DNA of 7,823 nucleotides from Synechococcales cyanobacterium PMM_0073 (GTDB lineage: Bacteria; Cyanobacteriota; Cyanobacteriia; Elainellales; Elainellaceae): the NCBI GenBank assembly GCA_949127695.1, contig CASBQH010000486.1:1-7823 (forward strand). Direction: 5' to 3'. Position 1 is the first letter of the stretch. Each line of letters opens with the position of its first letter. Both the position numbers and the translations under genes were made by a program. The notes beneath the pieces were generated by a model. The model did not search any database. It had not been told where the DNA came from and worked only from the letters and a program-made list of their open reading frames with translations. This document shows, one piece after another, positions 1 through 5,496 of this stretch.

Positions 1-129
1 CAGTAAGGCTGCAATCCGCAAGCGCTGGCTGCCAGTTGTTAAAAAATCTTGAATGCTTCTTAGCTCGCCGCTGCTGGGGTAGCGGAGCTCGTCGTCGGCG
101 TTAAGAATAACTTGGGTAACTACGCTCAT
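1..129 (-). CDS. apcD: Allophycocyanin alpha-B subunit (ApcD), N-terminal fragment
   Basis: This is the first 43 codons of a minus-strand gene that runs off the left edge of the window. The translation begins [20 protein letters not shown] and continues [20 protein letters not shown]. The [24 protein letters not shown] pattern is the N-terminal signature of alpha-type allophycocyanins and fits ApcD best, recalled from family knowledge. ApcD is a bilin-carrying minor subunit of the phycobilisome core. It acts as a terminal emitter and passes energy to the photosystems, with a role in state transitions. The chromophore cysteine lies beyond the visible part. The ATG at 127-129 is the family start. 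No clear Shine-Dalgarno precedes it, which is common in cyanobacteria. The upstream neighbour on the same strand is the CTDH gene, 186 bp away. The main alternative is another alpha-type paralog such as ApcA. Confidence 0.85.
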   Translation of the reverse strand, partial: MSVVTQVILNADDELRYPSSGELRSIQDFLTTGSQRLRIAALL

Positions 130-172
130 AATTAATCAGGATGACTATTGTAGTGATTCAGCTATCGGTCGT

Positions 173-178
173 ATTTTA
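173..178 (-). promoter_or_regulatory. Candidate -10 element for apcD
   Basis: On the minus strand the hexamer reads TAAAAT, five of six matches to the -10 consensus. It lies about 45 nt upstream of the apcD ATG, which would give a leader of roughly 35 nt. No good -35 box stands 16-18 nt further upstream; the best is TTTCTT at 18 nt spacing. The call rests on position and the -10 alone. Confidence 0.3.
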
Positions 179-194
179 GCGAGTTTGGGGACAC

Positions 195-229
195 TAAAGA
201 AAGAGTTTGCTTTGAAATAGCAACAAACT
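195..229 (-). terminator. Weak intrinsic terminator after the CTDH gene
   Basis: Read on the minus strand, AGTTTG-TTG-CT pairs with AGCAAACT. This is an 8-bp stem with a 3-nt bulge and a 7-nt loop (ATTTCAA), and it is followed directly by the T-rich run CTTTCTTTAG. It lies about 90 nt beyond the CTDH stop and before the candidate apcD promoter, so it could separate the two transcripts. The stem is AT-rich and bulged, so termination would be partial at best. Confidence 0.35.
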
Positions 230-315
230 TGCACAATTCGCTCTGCTCACTCTGTTACTCATGGGTTGCCTAACTTTTCGCGATCAATCTCACCGCAGCT
301 TGCCGCCAGCAATTC

Positions 316-771
316 TTAGCGCTGGAGATGCAGCAAATCCTTCAGCGAGGCGAGCAGCTTAATTTTGACGCAGGCAATCTCAGCAGATGAATTGACCCGA
401 AACCGCCAGCCTACGTTCACTGTGAATAGCGCCGCCTCAACCTGACCAATCACCTGAATTTGGACTTCGCCAGCAGATAGAAGCTCAGTTTCGACCGACT
501 CCGGCACTGCCTGCATTCCTTTAGCCTCGGCTTTGAGATAGGCGGCAATTGCCTCTCGCCCCACAATCGCTGACTCAAACGGCGGCAGTAGCTGTCCGTT
601 GGGCTGAAACCGCGCCGCCGCCGCTGCAAACTCACTGGCATTGAGCTGCTTAAAATAAGCTGAGACGGTCGCTTTGGCGGCTGCGAGCCTCAAAGCTTGA
701 GTGGCCTTATGCTCTGCATCCTGATTGGCAAAGTGATCAATCGCATCGGTGGATCGGGTCTCTGTATTCAT
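316..771 (-). CDS. CTDH: homolog of the orange carotenoid protein C-terminal domain (NTF2-like fold)
   Basis: This 151-residue protein matches only the C-terminal NTF2-like domain of the orange carotenoid protein (OCP) and lacks the helical N-terminal domain. Signature segments are a central LLPPFESAIVGREAIAAYL (residues 61-79), NVGWRFRVN (119-127) and the tail KIKLLASLKDLL (137-148), which parallels the OCP ending around LLASPKELL. Tyr39 and Trp122 align by eye with the OCP Tyr and Trp that hydrogen-bond the carotenoid keto group, so ketocarotenoid binding is plausible. Family knowledge: CTDHs are soluble dimers that take up ketocarotenoid and hand it to helical carotenoid proteins (HCPs), and some quench singlet oxygen. 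The only cysteine is Cys134. Whether it matches the dimer-linking cysteine of some CTDHs needs an alignment. Residues 1-30 are a polar extension. The ATG at 769-771 has a good Shine-Dalgarno (GAGGAG, 9-nt spacer). No HCP gene is adjacent, and the downstream gene is apcD. Confidence 0.85.
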   Translation of the reverse strand: MNTETRSTDAIDHFANQDAEHKATQALRLAAAKATVSAYFKQLNASEFAAAAARFQPNGQLLPPFESAIVGREAIAAYLKAEAKGMQAVPESVETELLSAGEVQIQVIGQVEAALFTVNVGWRFRVNSSAEIACVKIKLLASLKDLLHLQR

Positions 772-779
772 GATTAGAT

Positions 780-790
780 ACTCCTCACTC
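780..790 (-). promoter_or_regulatory. CTDH ribosome binding site, near-complementary to the Yfr1 sRNA core
   Basis: The mRNA reads GAGUGAGGAGU, containing a strong GAGGAG Shine-Dalgarno 9 nt before the ATG, which supports the chosen start. The opposite strand here is ACTCCTCACTC. It matches the conserved unpaired core of the cyanobacterial sRNA Yfr1 (ACUCCUCACAC, from memory) at 10 of 11 positions, so Yfr1 could pair across the ribosome binding site. Because the Yfr1 core itself resembles an anti-Shine-Dalgarno, part of this match is expected by chance. Confidence 0.6.
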
Positions 791-799
791 TAAATATTT

Positions 800-816
800 G
801 CTGGCTCAAAGCCAGC
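800..816 (-). promoter_or_regulatory. Leader hairpin upstream of the CTDH ribosome binding site
   Basis: Read on the minus strand, GCTGGCT-TTG-AGCCAGC is a perfect 7-bp stem with a 3-nt loop. It is followed by the AT palindrome AAATATTT (792-799) and then the Shine-Dalgarno. It has no T-tract on either strand, so it is more likely an mRNA-stabilising or regulatory stem, or an operator-like dyad, than a terminator. Confidence 0.5.
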
Positions 817-937
817 TATTCAAGGCTATCAACCGCAATGGCATCTGGCCTACATCTTCAGATAGAACTCAGCTCAAATAGGTCTCGCCTTCACCGCAAG
901 CCGCGCTAAGTTCATCCAGTCTTTATTAGCGGCTGCG

Positions 938-971
938 GGCTATAAATACTGAGACGGGAAGGTTATAAATA
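938..971 (+). repeat. Direct repeat GG(C/T)TATAAATA, two copies 23 bp apart
   Basis: GGCTATAAATA (938-948) recurs as GGTTATAAATA (961-971), offset by 23 bp or about two helical turns. Each copy contains a TATAAA -10-like hexamer, so the pair may be tandem plus-strand promoter elements for the short transcript that would end at 991-1020. No convincing -35 box precedes either one. A paired regulator site serving the divergent CTDH gene is an alternative. Confidence 0.3.
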
Positions 972-990
972 GCACACCATTCGATAGATG

Positions 991-1020
991 CCCGGTTGTT
1001 AGAGGCCGGGTTTTTCTTTT
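991..1020 (+). terminator. Intrinsic terminator without an upstream annotated gene
   Basis: CCCGG (991-995) pairs with CCGGG (1006-1010), with two possible further G-T pairs, and is followed at once by TTTTTCTTTT. This is a typical plus-strand intrinsic terminator. No plus-strand gene lies between it and the left edge. It therefore ends an unannotated small RNA, acts as an attenuator in a long miaB leader, or is a relic. The rest of 772-1185 holds only the CTDH leader elements, the TATAAATA repeats, and a small 8-bp direct repeat (ACCCGGCA, 1140-1157) upstream of miaB. I found no tRNA-like T-arm. Confidence 0.6.
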
Positions 1021-1185
1021 TTAAAGCATTTTCTGAGAGCCTGTTCTCAAGCCGCAGATTTCTGGAACTGCCAAACTTCTAAAGCGCTGAACTCAGAGCC
1101 TCCAGCAATTTGCTAAGCTACTAAAGCTACTTGAAGCCTACCCGGCAGCAACCCGGCACAAAACTCGACTGGATTTTGACTGAAT

Positions 1186-2547
1186 ATGGCTGATTTTCCC
1201 CGTCGCTACCACATCACCACCTTCGGCTGTCAGATGAACAAAGCTGACTCCGAGCGGATGGCTGGCATCCTCGAAGATATGGGCTTTCAGTGGACAGAGA
1301 CCGCCGAACAGGCCGATCTAGTGCTGTATAACACCTGCACAATTCGAGACAACGCGGAGCAGAAGGTCTATTCATACCTGGGGCGACAGGCCAAACGCAA
1401 GCACCAGCAGCCAAACCTGACGCTAGTGGTGGCGGGCTGTGTGGCGCAGCAAGAAGGCGAAGCGCTGCTGCGGCGCGTGCCAGAGCTTGATCTGGTGATG
1501 GGTCCCCAACATGCCAATCGGCTGCGCGATCTGCTAGAGCAGGTGTTTGCGGGCAATCAAGTGGTGGCGACCGAAGCTGCCCATATTTACGAAGATATTA
1601 CCAAGCCGCGTCGCGACAGTCAGGTATTGGCCTGGGTGAATGTGATCTATGGCTGCAACGAGCGCTGTACCTACTGCGTCGTGCCCAACGTGCGCGGCGT
1701 TGAGCAGTCTCGGCGGCCAGAAGCGATTCGGGCTGATCTAGAAGCATTGGCAGCGCAGGGCTACAAAGAAGTGACGCTGCTGGGTCAAAATATTGACGCC
1801 TACGGACGCGATTTGCCAGGGGCGACTCCCGAAGGCAGACATCTCTACACGCTGACCGAGCTGCTGTATTTTCTGCATGATGTTCCTGGCATCGACCGCA
1901 TCCGGTTTGCCACTAGCCACCCCCGCTACTTCACCGAGCGCCTGATTCGCGCCTGCGCTGAGCTACCCAAGCTCTGTGAGCATTTCCACATTCCGTTTCA
2001 GTCGGGCGACAGCGATCTGCTCAAGGCCATGTCGCGTGGCTATAGCCGCGAGCGTTACCTACGAATTATTGATACGCTGCGCCGCTACATGCCTGATGCT
2101 TCGATTAGCGCTGATGCCATTGTCGGGTTTCCGGGCGAAACCGAGCAGCAGTTTGAAAAGACGCTCAGCTTGGTTGAACAGGTCGGCTTTGATCTGGTGA
2201 ACACTGCCGCCTATTCGCCCCGCCCCGGCACGCCTGCGGCAGTCTGGGAGAATCAGCTCAGCGAGGCAGTCAAGGATGACCGCTTGCAGCAGCTCAACCA
2301 TCTGGTGAATTTGAAAGCAGCTGAACGCTCGCAGCGCTATCTAGGGCGCGTGGAAGCTGTGCTGGTGGAAGACCAAAACCCCAAAGACCCAACTCAGGTG
2401 ATGGGGCGAACGCGCGGCAATCGGCTCACCTTTTTTACGGGCAATATTGCCGAACTTAAAGGCCAGACGGTGGCGGTCAAAATTACGACAGTTCGGCCTT
2501 TTAGCCTCACGGGCGAACCTATCGCTCAGCCGGTAGCGGTTTGCTAG
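1186..2547 (+). CDS. miaB: tRNA-2-methylthio-N6-dimethylallyladenosine synthase (MiaB)
   Basis: This is a complete 453-residue methylthiotransferase of normal family length. In the cytosol it converts i6A to ms2i6A at position 37 of tRNAs reading U-starting codons, using S-adenosylmethionine and two [4Fe-4S] clusters. The N-terminal UPF0004 domain shows its three cluster cysteines: Cys15 ([13 protein letters not shown]), Cys51 ([12 protein letters not shown]) and Cys85 (VAGCVAQQ). The radical-SAM triad is Cys157, Cys161 and Cys164 in [13 protein letters not shown]. Further radical-SAM motifs are [10 protein letters not shown] (198-207), FATSHP (241-246) and HIPFQSGD (268-275), with [10 protein letters not shown] at 311-320. 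A TRAM RNA-binding domain covers about 383-446. FGCQMN at the N-terminus and the full motif set favour MiaB over the related RimO or MtaB. The ATG at 1186 matches the usual family start ([13 protein letters not shown]). No clear Shine-Dalgarno is present. The DUF6464-like gene follows after 25 bp on the same strand, so cotranscription is likely. Confidence 0.97.
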   Translation: MADFPRRYHITTFGCQMNKADSERMAGILEDMGFQWTETAEQADLVLYNTCTIRDNAEQKVYSYLGRQAKRKHQQPNLTLVVAGCVAQQEGEALLRRVPELDLVMGPQHANRLRDLLEQVFAGNQVVATEAAHIYEDITKPRRDSQVLAWVNVIYGCNERCTYCVVPNVRGVEQSRRPEAIRADLEALAAQGYKEVTLLGQNIDAYGRDLPGATPEGRHLYTLTELLYFLHDVPGIDRIRFATSHPRYFTERLIRACAELPKLCEHFHIPFQSGDSDLLKAMSRGYSRERYLRIIDTLRRYMPDASISADAIVGFPGETEQQFEKTLSLVEQVGFDLVNTAAYSPRPGTPAAVWENQLSEAVKDDRLQQLNHLVNLKAAERSQRYLGRVEAVLVEDQNPKDPTQVMGRTRGNRLTFFTGNIAELKGQTVAVKITTVRPFSLTGEPIAQPVAVC

Positions 2548-2557
2548 CTGTTGAATC

Positions 2558-2570
2558 TAGAGCAGCTCTA
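2558..2570. repeat. Perfect 13-nt palindrome before the DUF6464-like start
   Basis: TAGAGC-A-GCTCTA is a perfect odd palindrome in the 25-bp gap between miaB and the next gene, ending 2 nt before the GTG start. It occupies the place where a Shine-Dalgarno would stand. It could be a small mRNA hairpin or an operator-like dyad. At this length chance is also possible. Confidence 0.4.
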
Positions 2571-2572
2571 TA

Positions 2573-2908
2573 GTGCCTATGTTGATTCTGCTGATTGTGG
2601 TTTTGGGCTTAGCGCCGCCTGTGCTCTCGCTTTGGGTCTTGCGGCAGGCCAATCAGCGCACGACTCAGCAGCTGCGCGCGGCAATGCGGCAATCTGCTGA
2701 GCGCCGATTTGTCAGCCTGCCCGCCGGACTAGCATCAGGGCAGGCGCGTCCGGCAGACCATCGCTATGTGGAAGGCATTGGCTATATGATTGGCGATCTG
2801 AGCTGCCAGTTTAACGCGCGCTCTAGCTACTTGCGCTGTGCGGTCAATCCTACGGGCGACTGCAAAACCTGCTCGCAGTATCAGGCTCGACTGCTGGAGG
2901 GCGAGTAG
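2573..2908 (+). CDS. Small membrane-anchored cyanobacterial protein, DUF6464-like
   Basis: This 111-residue protein (109 if started at the ATG at 2579) begins with one strong hydrophobic segment (about residues 3-22, LILLIVVLGLAPPVLSLWVL). A basic Arg/Gln-rich stretch follows (24-45), then a conserved-looking C-terminal part with YVEGIGYMIGDLSCQFNARS (65-84) and four cysteines at 78, 89, 97 and 100 (C-x10-C-x7-C-x2-C). From memory this resembles a conserved cyanobacterial family of unknown function, DUF6464. The cysteine spacing would suit a small metal site or disulfides, but that is inference. GTG at 2573 and ATG at 2579 are both possible starts, and no Shine-Dalgarno decides between them. 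It follows miaB by 25 bp and probably shares its transcript. It converges with the next minus-strand gene, with 3 bp between stop codons. No function is assigned. Confidence 0.8.
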   Translation: MPMLILLIVVLGLAPPVLSLWVLRQANQRTTQQLRAAMRQSAERRFVSLPAGLASGQARPADHRYVEGIGYMIGDLSCQFNARSSYLRCAVNPTGDCKTCSQYQARLLEGE

Positions 2909-2911
2909 GCT

Positions 2912-3742
2912 CTATTGCTCCACCCGCAGCCGCTGGGTGACTGCCGTAATCCCGTCATAGCGCACAATCACCGCCGAAATCCAGCGGTCGCTCGCGTCTT
3001 TGGGCATTTCGCCCACCTTGAACAAGCCGCCGGAGGTCAGCAGCTCTAGTTCAATCGGCGCAGGATTGAGGTAGTTTTCTACGCTGACTGTTTCCTCCAG
3101 CGCCATTCCCAGCAAAACCTGCTCTTCTAGCGGTTCAGCTACCACTGCATCAAAGTCAAAGCTCTGGCCGGGGGCAACCTGTTCGGGCAGATTAATGGTC
3201 AGCGTCGGCGGCTTTTGCCCTGAATTCAGCTCGCTGCGCTCGGCGAGAATTTCCTGCTGGACAATCTGGTTATTGGCAAACTGCTGACGCGCGGTGATGG
3301 TGGCTGTCAGCTTCAGGTCGCGGCGATCGTCAGGATAGCTGCCGGTAATGGTGGTGGTGGTCACGGTGGAGAAGCCCTCAGCCTGAGGCTCCCAGCTCTC
3401 AAGGGTTGTGCGGTAGGTCAAATCAGGATAGCGTCGCCAGAGATCGGCCAGCGTCTGCTCTAGCGTGCTGCGCGTGAGGCCGTCGCTGCTGGTAAAAGAG
3501 CGGCTATAAAACTGCATGACGCCACGCAGATCCCCCTGCGAAGCCGCCGCGTCAATTTGGCTCAGGGCTGCTGTGAGTTCGGGCGGCGGCGAGCTGGTTT
3601 GAGGATCTGTCTGTGTGACTGGGGCTGGAGTCGGGCTAGATGGAGTCTGAGCTTTTGCGCTTTGTACCCAGCCTGCCGATAGGCCAATGCAGAGCAGTGC
3701 TAAGAAATTGAGTGAGCGACGGGGCAGAAGGCGGTTATCCAT
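2912..3742 (-). CDS. Secreted protein with NTF2-like region, function unknown
   Basis: This 276-residue protein has a Sec-type signal peptide: basic start MDNRLLPRRS, hydrophobic core about 11-25, and likely cleavage after AKA at residue 31. Cys18 lies inside the hydrophobic core without a proper lipobox (LALLC), so lipoprotein processing is unlikely. A low-complexity Pro/Thr/Ser linker spans about 32-54. Residues 55-165 look NTF2/SnoaL-like: a helix ending GDLRGVMQFYS, then LADLWRRYPDL, then alternating strands TVTTTTITGSY and LKLTATITARQQF. Residues 178-276 are beta-rich (LTINLPEQVAPGQSFDFDAVV), suggesting a small sandwich domain. The product is probably periplasmic or envelope-associated. 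The ATG at 3740-3742 is the natural start because the signal peptide begins there, although no Shine-Dalgarno is visible. The gene is divergent from murG and shares a 5' intergenic region with it. I do not recognise a named family, and the domain call is by pattern only. Confidence 0.8.
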   Translation of the reverse strand: MDNRLLPRRSLNFLALLCIGLSAGWVQSAKAQTPSSPTPAPVTQTDPQTSSPPPELTAALSQIDAAASQGDLRGVMQFYSRSFTSSDGLTRSTLEQTLADLWRRYPDLTYRTTLESWEPQAEGFSTVTTTTITGSYPDDRRDLKLTATITARQQFANNQIVQQEILAERSELNSGQKPPTLTINLPEQVAPGQSFDFDAVVAEPLEEQVLLGMALEETVSVENYLNPAPIELELLTSGGLFKVGEMPKDASDRWISAVIVRYDGITAVTQRLRVEQ

Positions 3743-3845
3743 TGAGGTCAGTCAGGCTTGCGGTTTAAGGATTGATCTGGGGGCTCAAGCGTTGGCAAGC
3801 TAGAAATGGTCTGGGGAAATCCGGCCTCAAAACGCTCGCCGCTCA

Positions 3846-3872
3846 ATTTTGCGGTAGATTTTGCGGTAGATT
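3846..3872. repeat. 12-bp perfect tandem repeat in the divergent promoter region
   Basis: The unit ATTTTGCGGTAG occurs twice in direct succession, followed by ATT of a third copy (2.25 copies). It sits between the secreted-protein gene (minus) and murG (plus), about 100 bp from the first start and 170 bp from the second. It may be a slipped-strand duplication or a paired regulator site; a 12-bp period is close to one helical turn. Confidence 0.8.
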
Positions 3873-3880
3873 AATCTAGC

Positions 3881-3911
3881 TTGATCCAAATCTTGATGTT
3901 CAGACTATAAG
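3881..3911 (+). promoter_or_regulatory. Candidate murG promoter
   Basis: TTGATC (3881-3886) and TATAAG (3906-3911) resemble -35 and -10 boxes with a 19-bp spacer, longer than ideal. TTGATG (3893-3898) with TAATCT (3914-3919) is a second, short-spaced option. Either would leave a leader of about 120 nt before murG. That leader contains a run of seven T (3962-3968) and a 5-bp inverted repeat, GGCAT/ATGCC (3979-4000). Confidence 0.3.
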
Positions 3912-4041
3912 AGTAATCTGTTCAGGCAGGCATGGCAAAGATTCCGCTGATTCTTCACAGATTTTTTTCGCGGGTTTTGGCATGACCCCGGCTGGATGCC
4001 GATTTTATCACTGAATTTTTGAATCCTATTTGCACAACCCT

Positions 4042-5220
4042 ATGGTTTCCTCAAAGCCGGTTTCCTCAAAGCCCATAGAGCCGCTGGTGAGTCAACCGAT
4101 TGTTTCAGTCACCCAGCGCCCTAAGCTCTTAATTGCTGCCAGCGGCACAGGCGGACATTTATTTCCAGCCCTGGCAACGGCTGAAGCGCTGAGTGACTGC
4201 CAAATTGAATGGCTGGGCGTACCCGACCGCCTCGAAACCCAGCTTGTGCCTGACTGTTATCCACTGCATACAGTCAGGGCGGAGGGATTTCAGCAAAAGC
4301 TGAGCCTTAAAACCGCTGCTAGCACGGCACGAACCGCCAGCCGCCTGCTGCTTTCAGTTTCGGCAACGCGAAAGCTGCTGAAGCAAGGGCAGTTTCAGGC
4401 AGTGCTGACCACCGGCGGCTATATTGCCGCTCCGGCAGTGGTGGCGGCTCGGTCGCTGGGACTGCCGGTCATTCTGCATGAATCCAATGCTTTACCGGGC
4501 AAAGTGACGCGATGGCTCAGCCCCTGGTGTACGCAGGTGGCGCTGGGGTTTGAGGCCGCAGCCGCCTATTTGCCTGGAGCCAGAACCGTCGTGGTGGGGA
4601 CGCCGGTACGAGCTCAGTTTCAGGCTGAGGCTTCAGCGGCCAATTCAGATCTGGCCATTCCGCCAGACGTGCCGGTAATTTTGGTGGTGGGCGGCAGTCA
4701 GGGAGCCGTGGCGGTGAATCGATTGGTGCGGCAGGCGGCAGCAGCTTGGTTTGAGGCTGGAGCCTGGGTGGTGCATCTGACGGGTGACAGCGATCCAGAA
4801 GCAGCTCAGTTCAGCCATCCTCAATATCGGGCTTTGCCGTTCTATGCCAATATGGCGAGCCTGCTGCGGCGTTCGACGCTGGCGATTAGTCGGGCAGGAG
4901 CCGGAACGCTGACCGAACTGGCAATTACCGCCACTCCGGCAATTTTGATTCCCTACCCCTATGCGGCTGAAGATCACCAGACCTATAATGCCAAAGTCTT
5001 TGAGGCTGCCGGCGCGGCGCTGCGATTCTCCCAGGCTGAGCTGACATCAGAGCGCTTGCAGCAGCAGGTCTTAAATCTGCTGGACTCTGCTCAACTGCGG
5101 CAAATGGCAACTGCTGCCCAACAGCTGGCTACGCCAGAGAGCGCCAAGCTGCTCGCCGCCTTAGTCAGGCAGGCAGTTGCACCACAGGTATCCGAACGCC
5201 AGCCGTCTGTAAAAAATTAA
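4042..5220 (+). CDS. murG: UDP-GlcNAc:lipid I N-acetylglucosaminyltransferase (MurG)
   Basis: MurG transfers GlcNAc from UDP-GlcNAc to undecaprenyl-pyrophosphoryl-MurNAc-pentapeptide (lipid I). The product is lipid II, made on the cytoplasmic face of the plasma membrane, in the last intracellular step of peptidoglycan synthesis. From the ATG the product has 392 residues, slightly long because of an extra N-terminal tail of about 28 residues. All glycine-rich loops are present: GTGGHLFPALA (35-45), TTGGYIAAPAVVAA (123-136) with HESNALPGKVTR (146-157), and GGSQGAVAVN (217-226). The UDP-GlcNAc pocket follows with SRAGAGTLTELA (283-294) and PAILIPYPYAAEDHQ (299-313). The protein is a GT-B fold, family GT28. 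I chose the ATG at 4042; TTG at 4030 (in frame, +4 residues) and GTG at 4087 are alternatives, and no Shine-Dalgarno decides. The start of the gene carries an in-frame 15-bp tandem duplication (VSSKP-VSSKP), outside the catalytic fold. It stands alone, away from a dcw cluster, which is usual in cyanobacteria. Confidence 0.95.
   Translation: MVSSKPVSSKPIEPLVSQPIVSVTQRPKLLIAASGTGGHLFPALATAEALSDCQIEWLGVPDRLETQLVPDCYPLHTVRAEGFQQKLSLKTAASTARTASRLLLSVSATRKLLKQGQFQAVLTTGGYIAAPAVVAARSLGLPVILHESNALPGKVTRWLSPWCTQVALGFEAAAAYLPGARTVVVGTPVRAQFQAEASAANSDLAIPPDVPVILVVGGSQGAVAVNRLVRQAAAAWFEAGAWVVHLTGDSDPEAAQFSHPQYRALPFYANMASLLRRSTLAISRAGAGTLTELAITATPAILIPYPYAAEDHQTYNAKVFEAAGAALRFSQAELTSERLQQQVLNLLDSAQLRQMATAAQQLATPESAKLLAALVRQAVAPQVSERQPSVKN
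4044..4073 (+). repeat. 15-bp perfect tandem duplication in the murG 5' end
   Basis: GGTTTCCTCAAAGCC occurs twice head to tail, starting 2 bp into the chosen ATG codon. The unit is a multiple of three and keeps the frame, encoding VSSKP twice in the non-conserved N-terminal tail. It looks like a recent slippage duplication tolerated because the tail precedes the enzyme fold. Confidence 0.9.
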
Positions 5221-5256
5221 TAAGCGCTTGCAGATCGCGCTAATCTAGGCGCTTAT
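5220..5256 (+). terminator. Inverted repeat directly after the murG stop
   Basis: ATAAGCGC (5220-5227) pairs with GCGCTTAT (5249-5256), an 8-bp stem. A nested AGAT/ATCT pair lies inside the 21-nt loop. It begins on the last base of the murG stop codon, so it may protect the 3' end or end transcription. No T-tract follows (ACTGTGGC), so it is not a classical intrinsic terminator. Confidence 0.4.
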
Positions 5257-5433
5257 ACTGTGGCTTATCAAGTTTAGCTCCAGCCTTCTCAACAACGGCT
5301 CAATCGCTGAACTTGCGAAAGGTTCTAAGCATGTCAAACTGCCTGGGCGATTGCTAGCAAGAGTCGTCGTAGAGGAGGATTTTTAAAGCATCAAAGTGGG
5401 CTGTTCAGCAAGCTTAGAAAGTCGGTTCATGGG

Positions 5434-5461
5434 TCTAGGTCATTCAATCTAGATCATTAAA
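5434..5461. repeat. 14-bp imperfect tandem repeat upstream of the 46-residue gene
   Basis: TCTAGGTCATTCAA (5434-5447) is followed directly by TCTAGATCATTAAA (5448-5461), identical at 12 of 14 positions, and then by a decayed third start (TCTGGTCTAACC). It ends 35 bp before the small gene's ATG, a position suited to a promoter or regulator site. The rest of 5257-5496 holds an isolated AGGAGG (5373-5378) with no good start codon behind it, and an 8-codon ATG frame (5331-5357). Confidence 0.6.
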
Positions 5462-5496
5462 TCTGGTCTAACCTAATTCTCTACCCTGAGGTCAGC

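Noticed and set aside
780..816. A Yfr1 gene on the plus strand (core-like ACTCCTCACTC followed by a hairpin)
   Set aside because: The hairpin has no T-tract, there is no 5' stem-loop, and the core has a mismatch. The segment is better explained as the CTDH ribosome binding site and leader.
838..909. 23-codon plus-strand frame upstream of the orphan terminator
   Set aside because: No well-placed Shine-Dalgarno, no recognisable peptide, and such short frames are expected by chance.
3806..3874. 22-codon plus-strand frame that spans the 12-bp tandem repeat (ends NFAVDFAVD)
   Set aside because: No ribosome binding site; the repeated peptide is only a consequence of the DNA repeat.
5331..5378. 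8-codon ATG frame and an isolated AGGAGG in the region after murG
   Set aside because: The AGGAGG has no start codon at a usable distance (the nearest GTG is 17 nt away), and the tiny frame could be chance. No leader-peptide context is seen.
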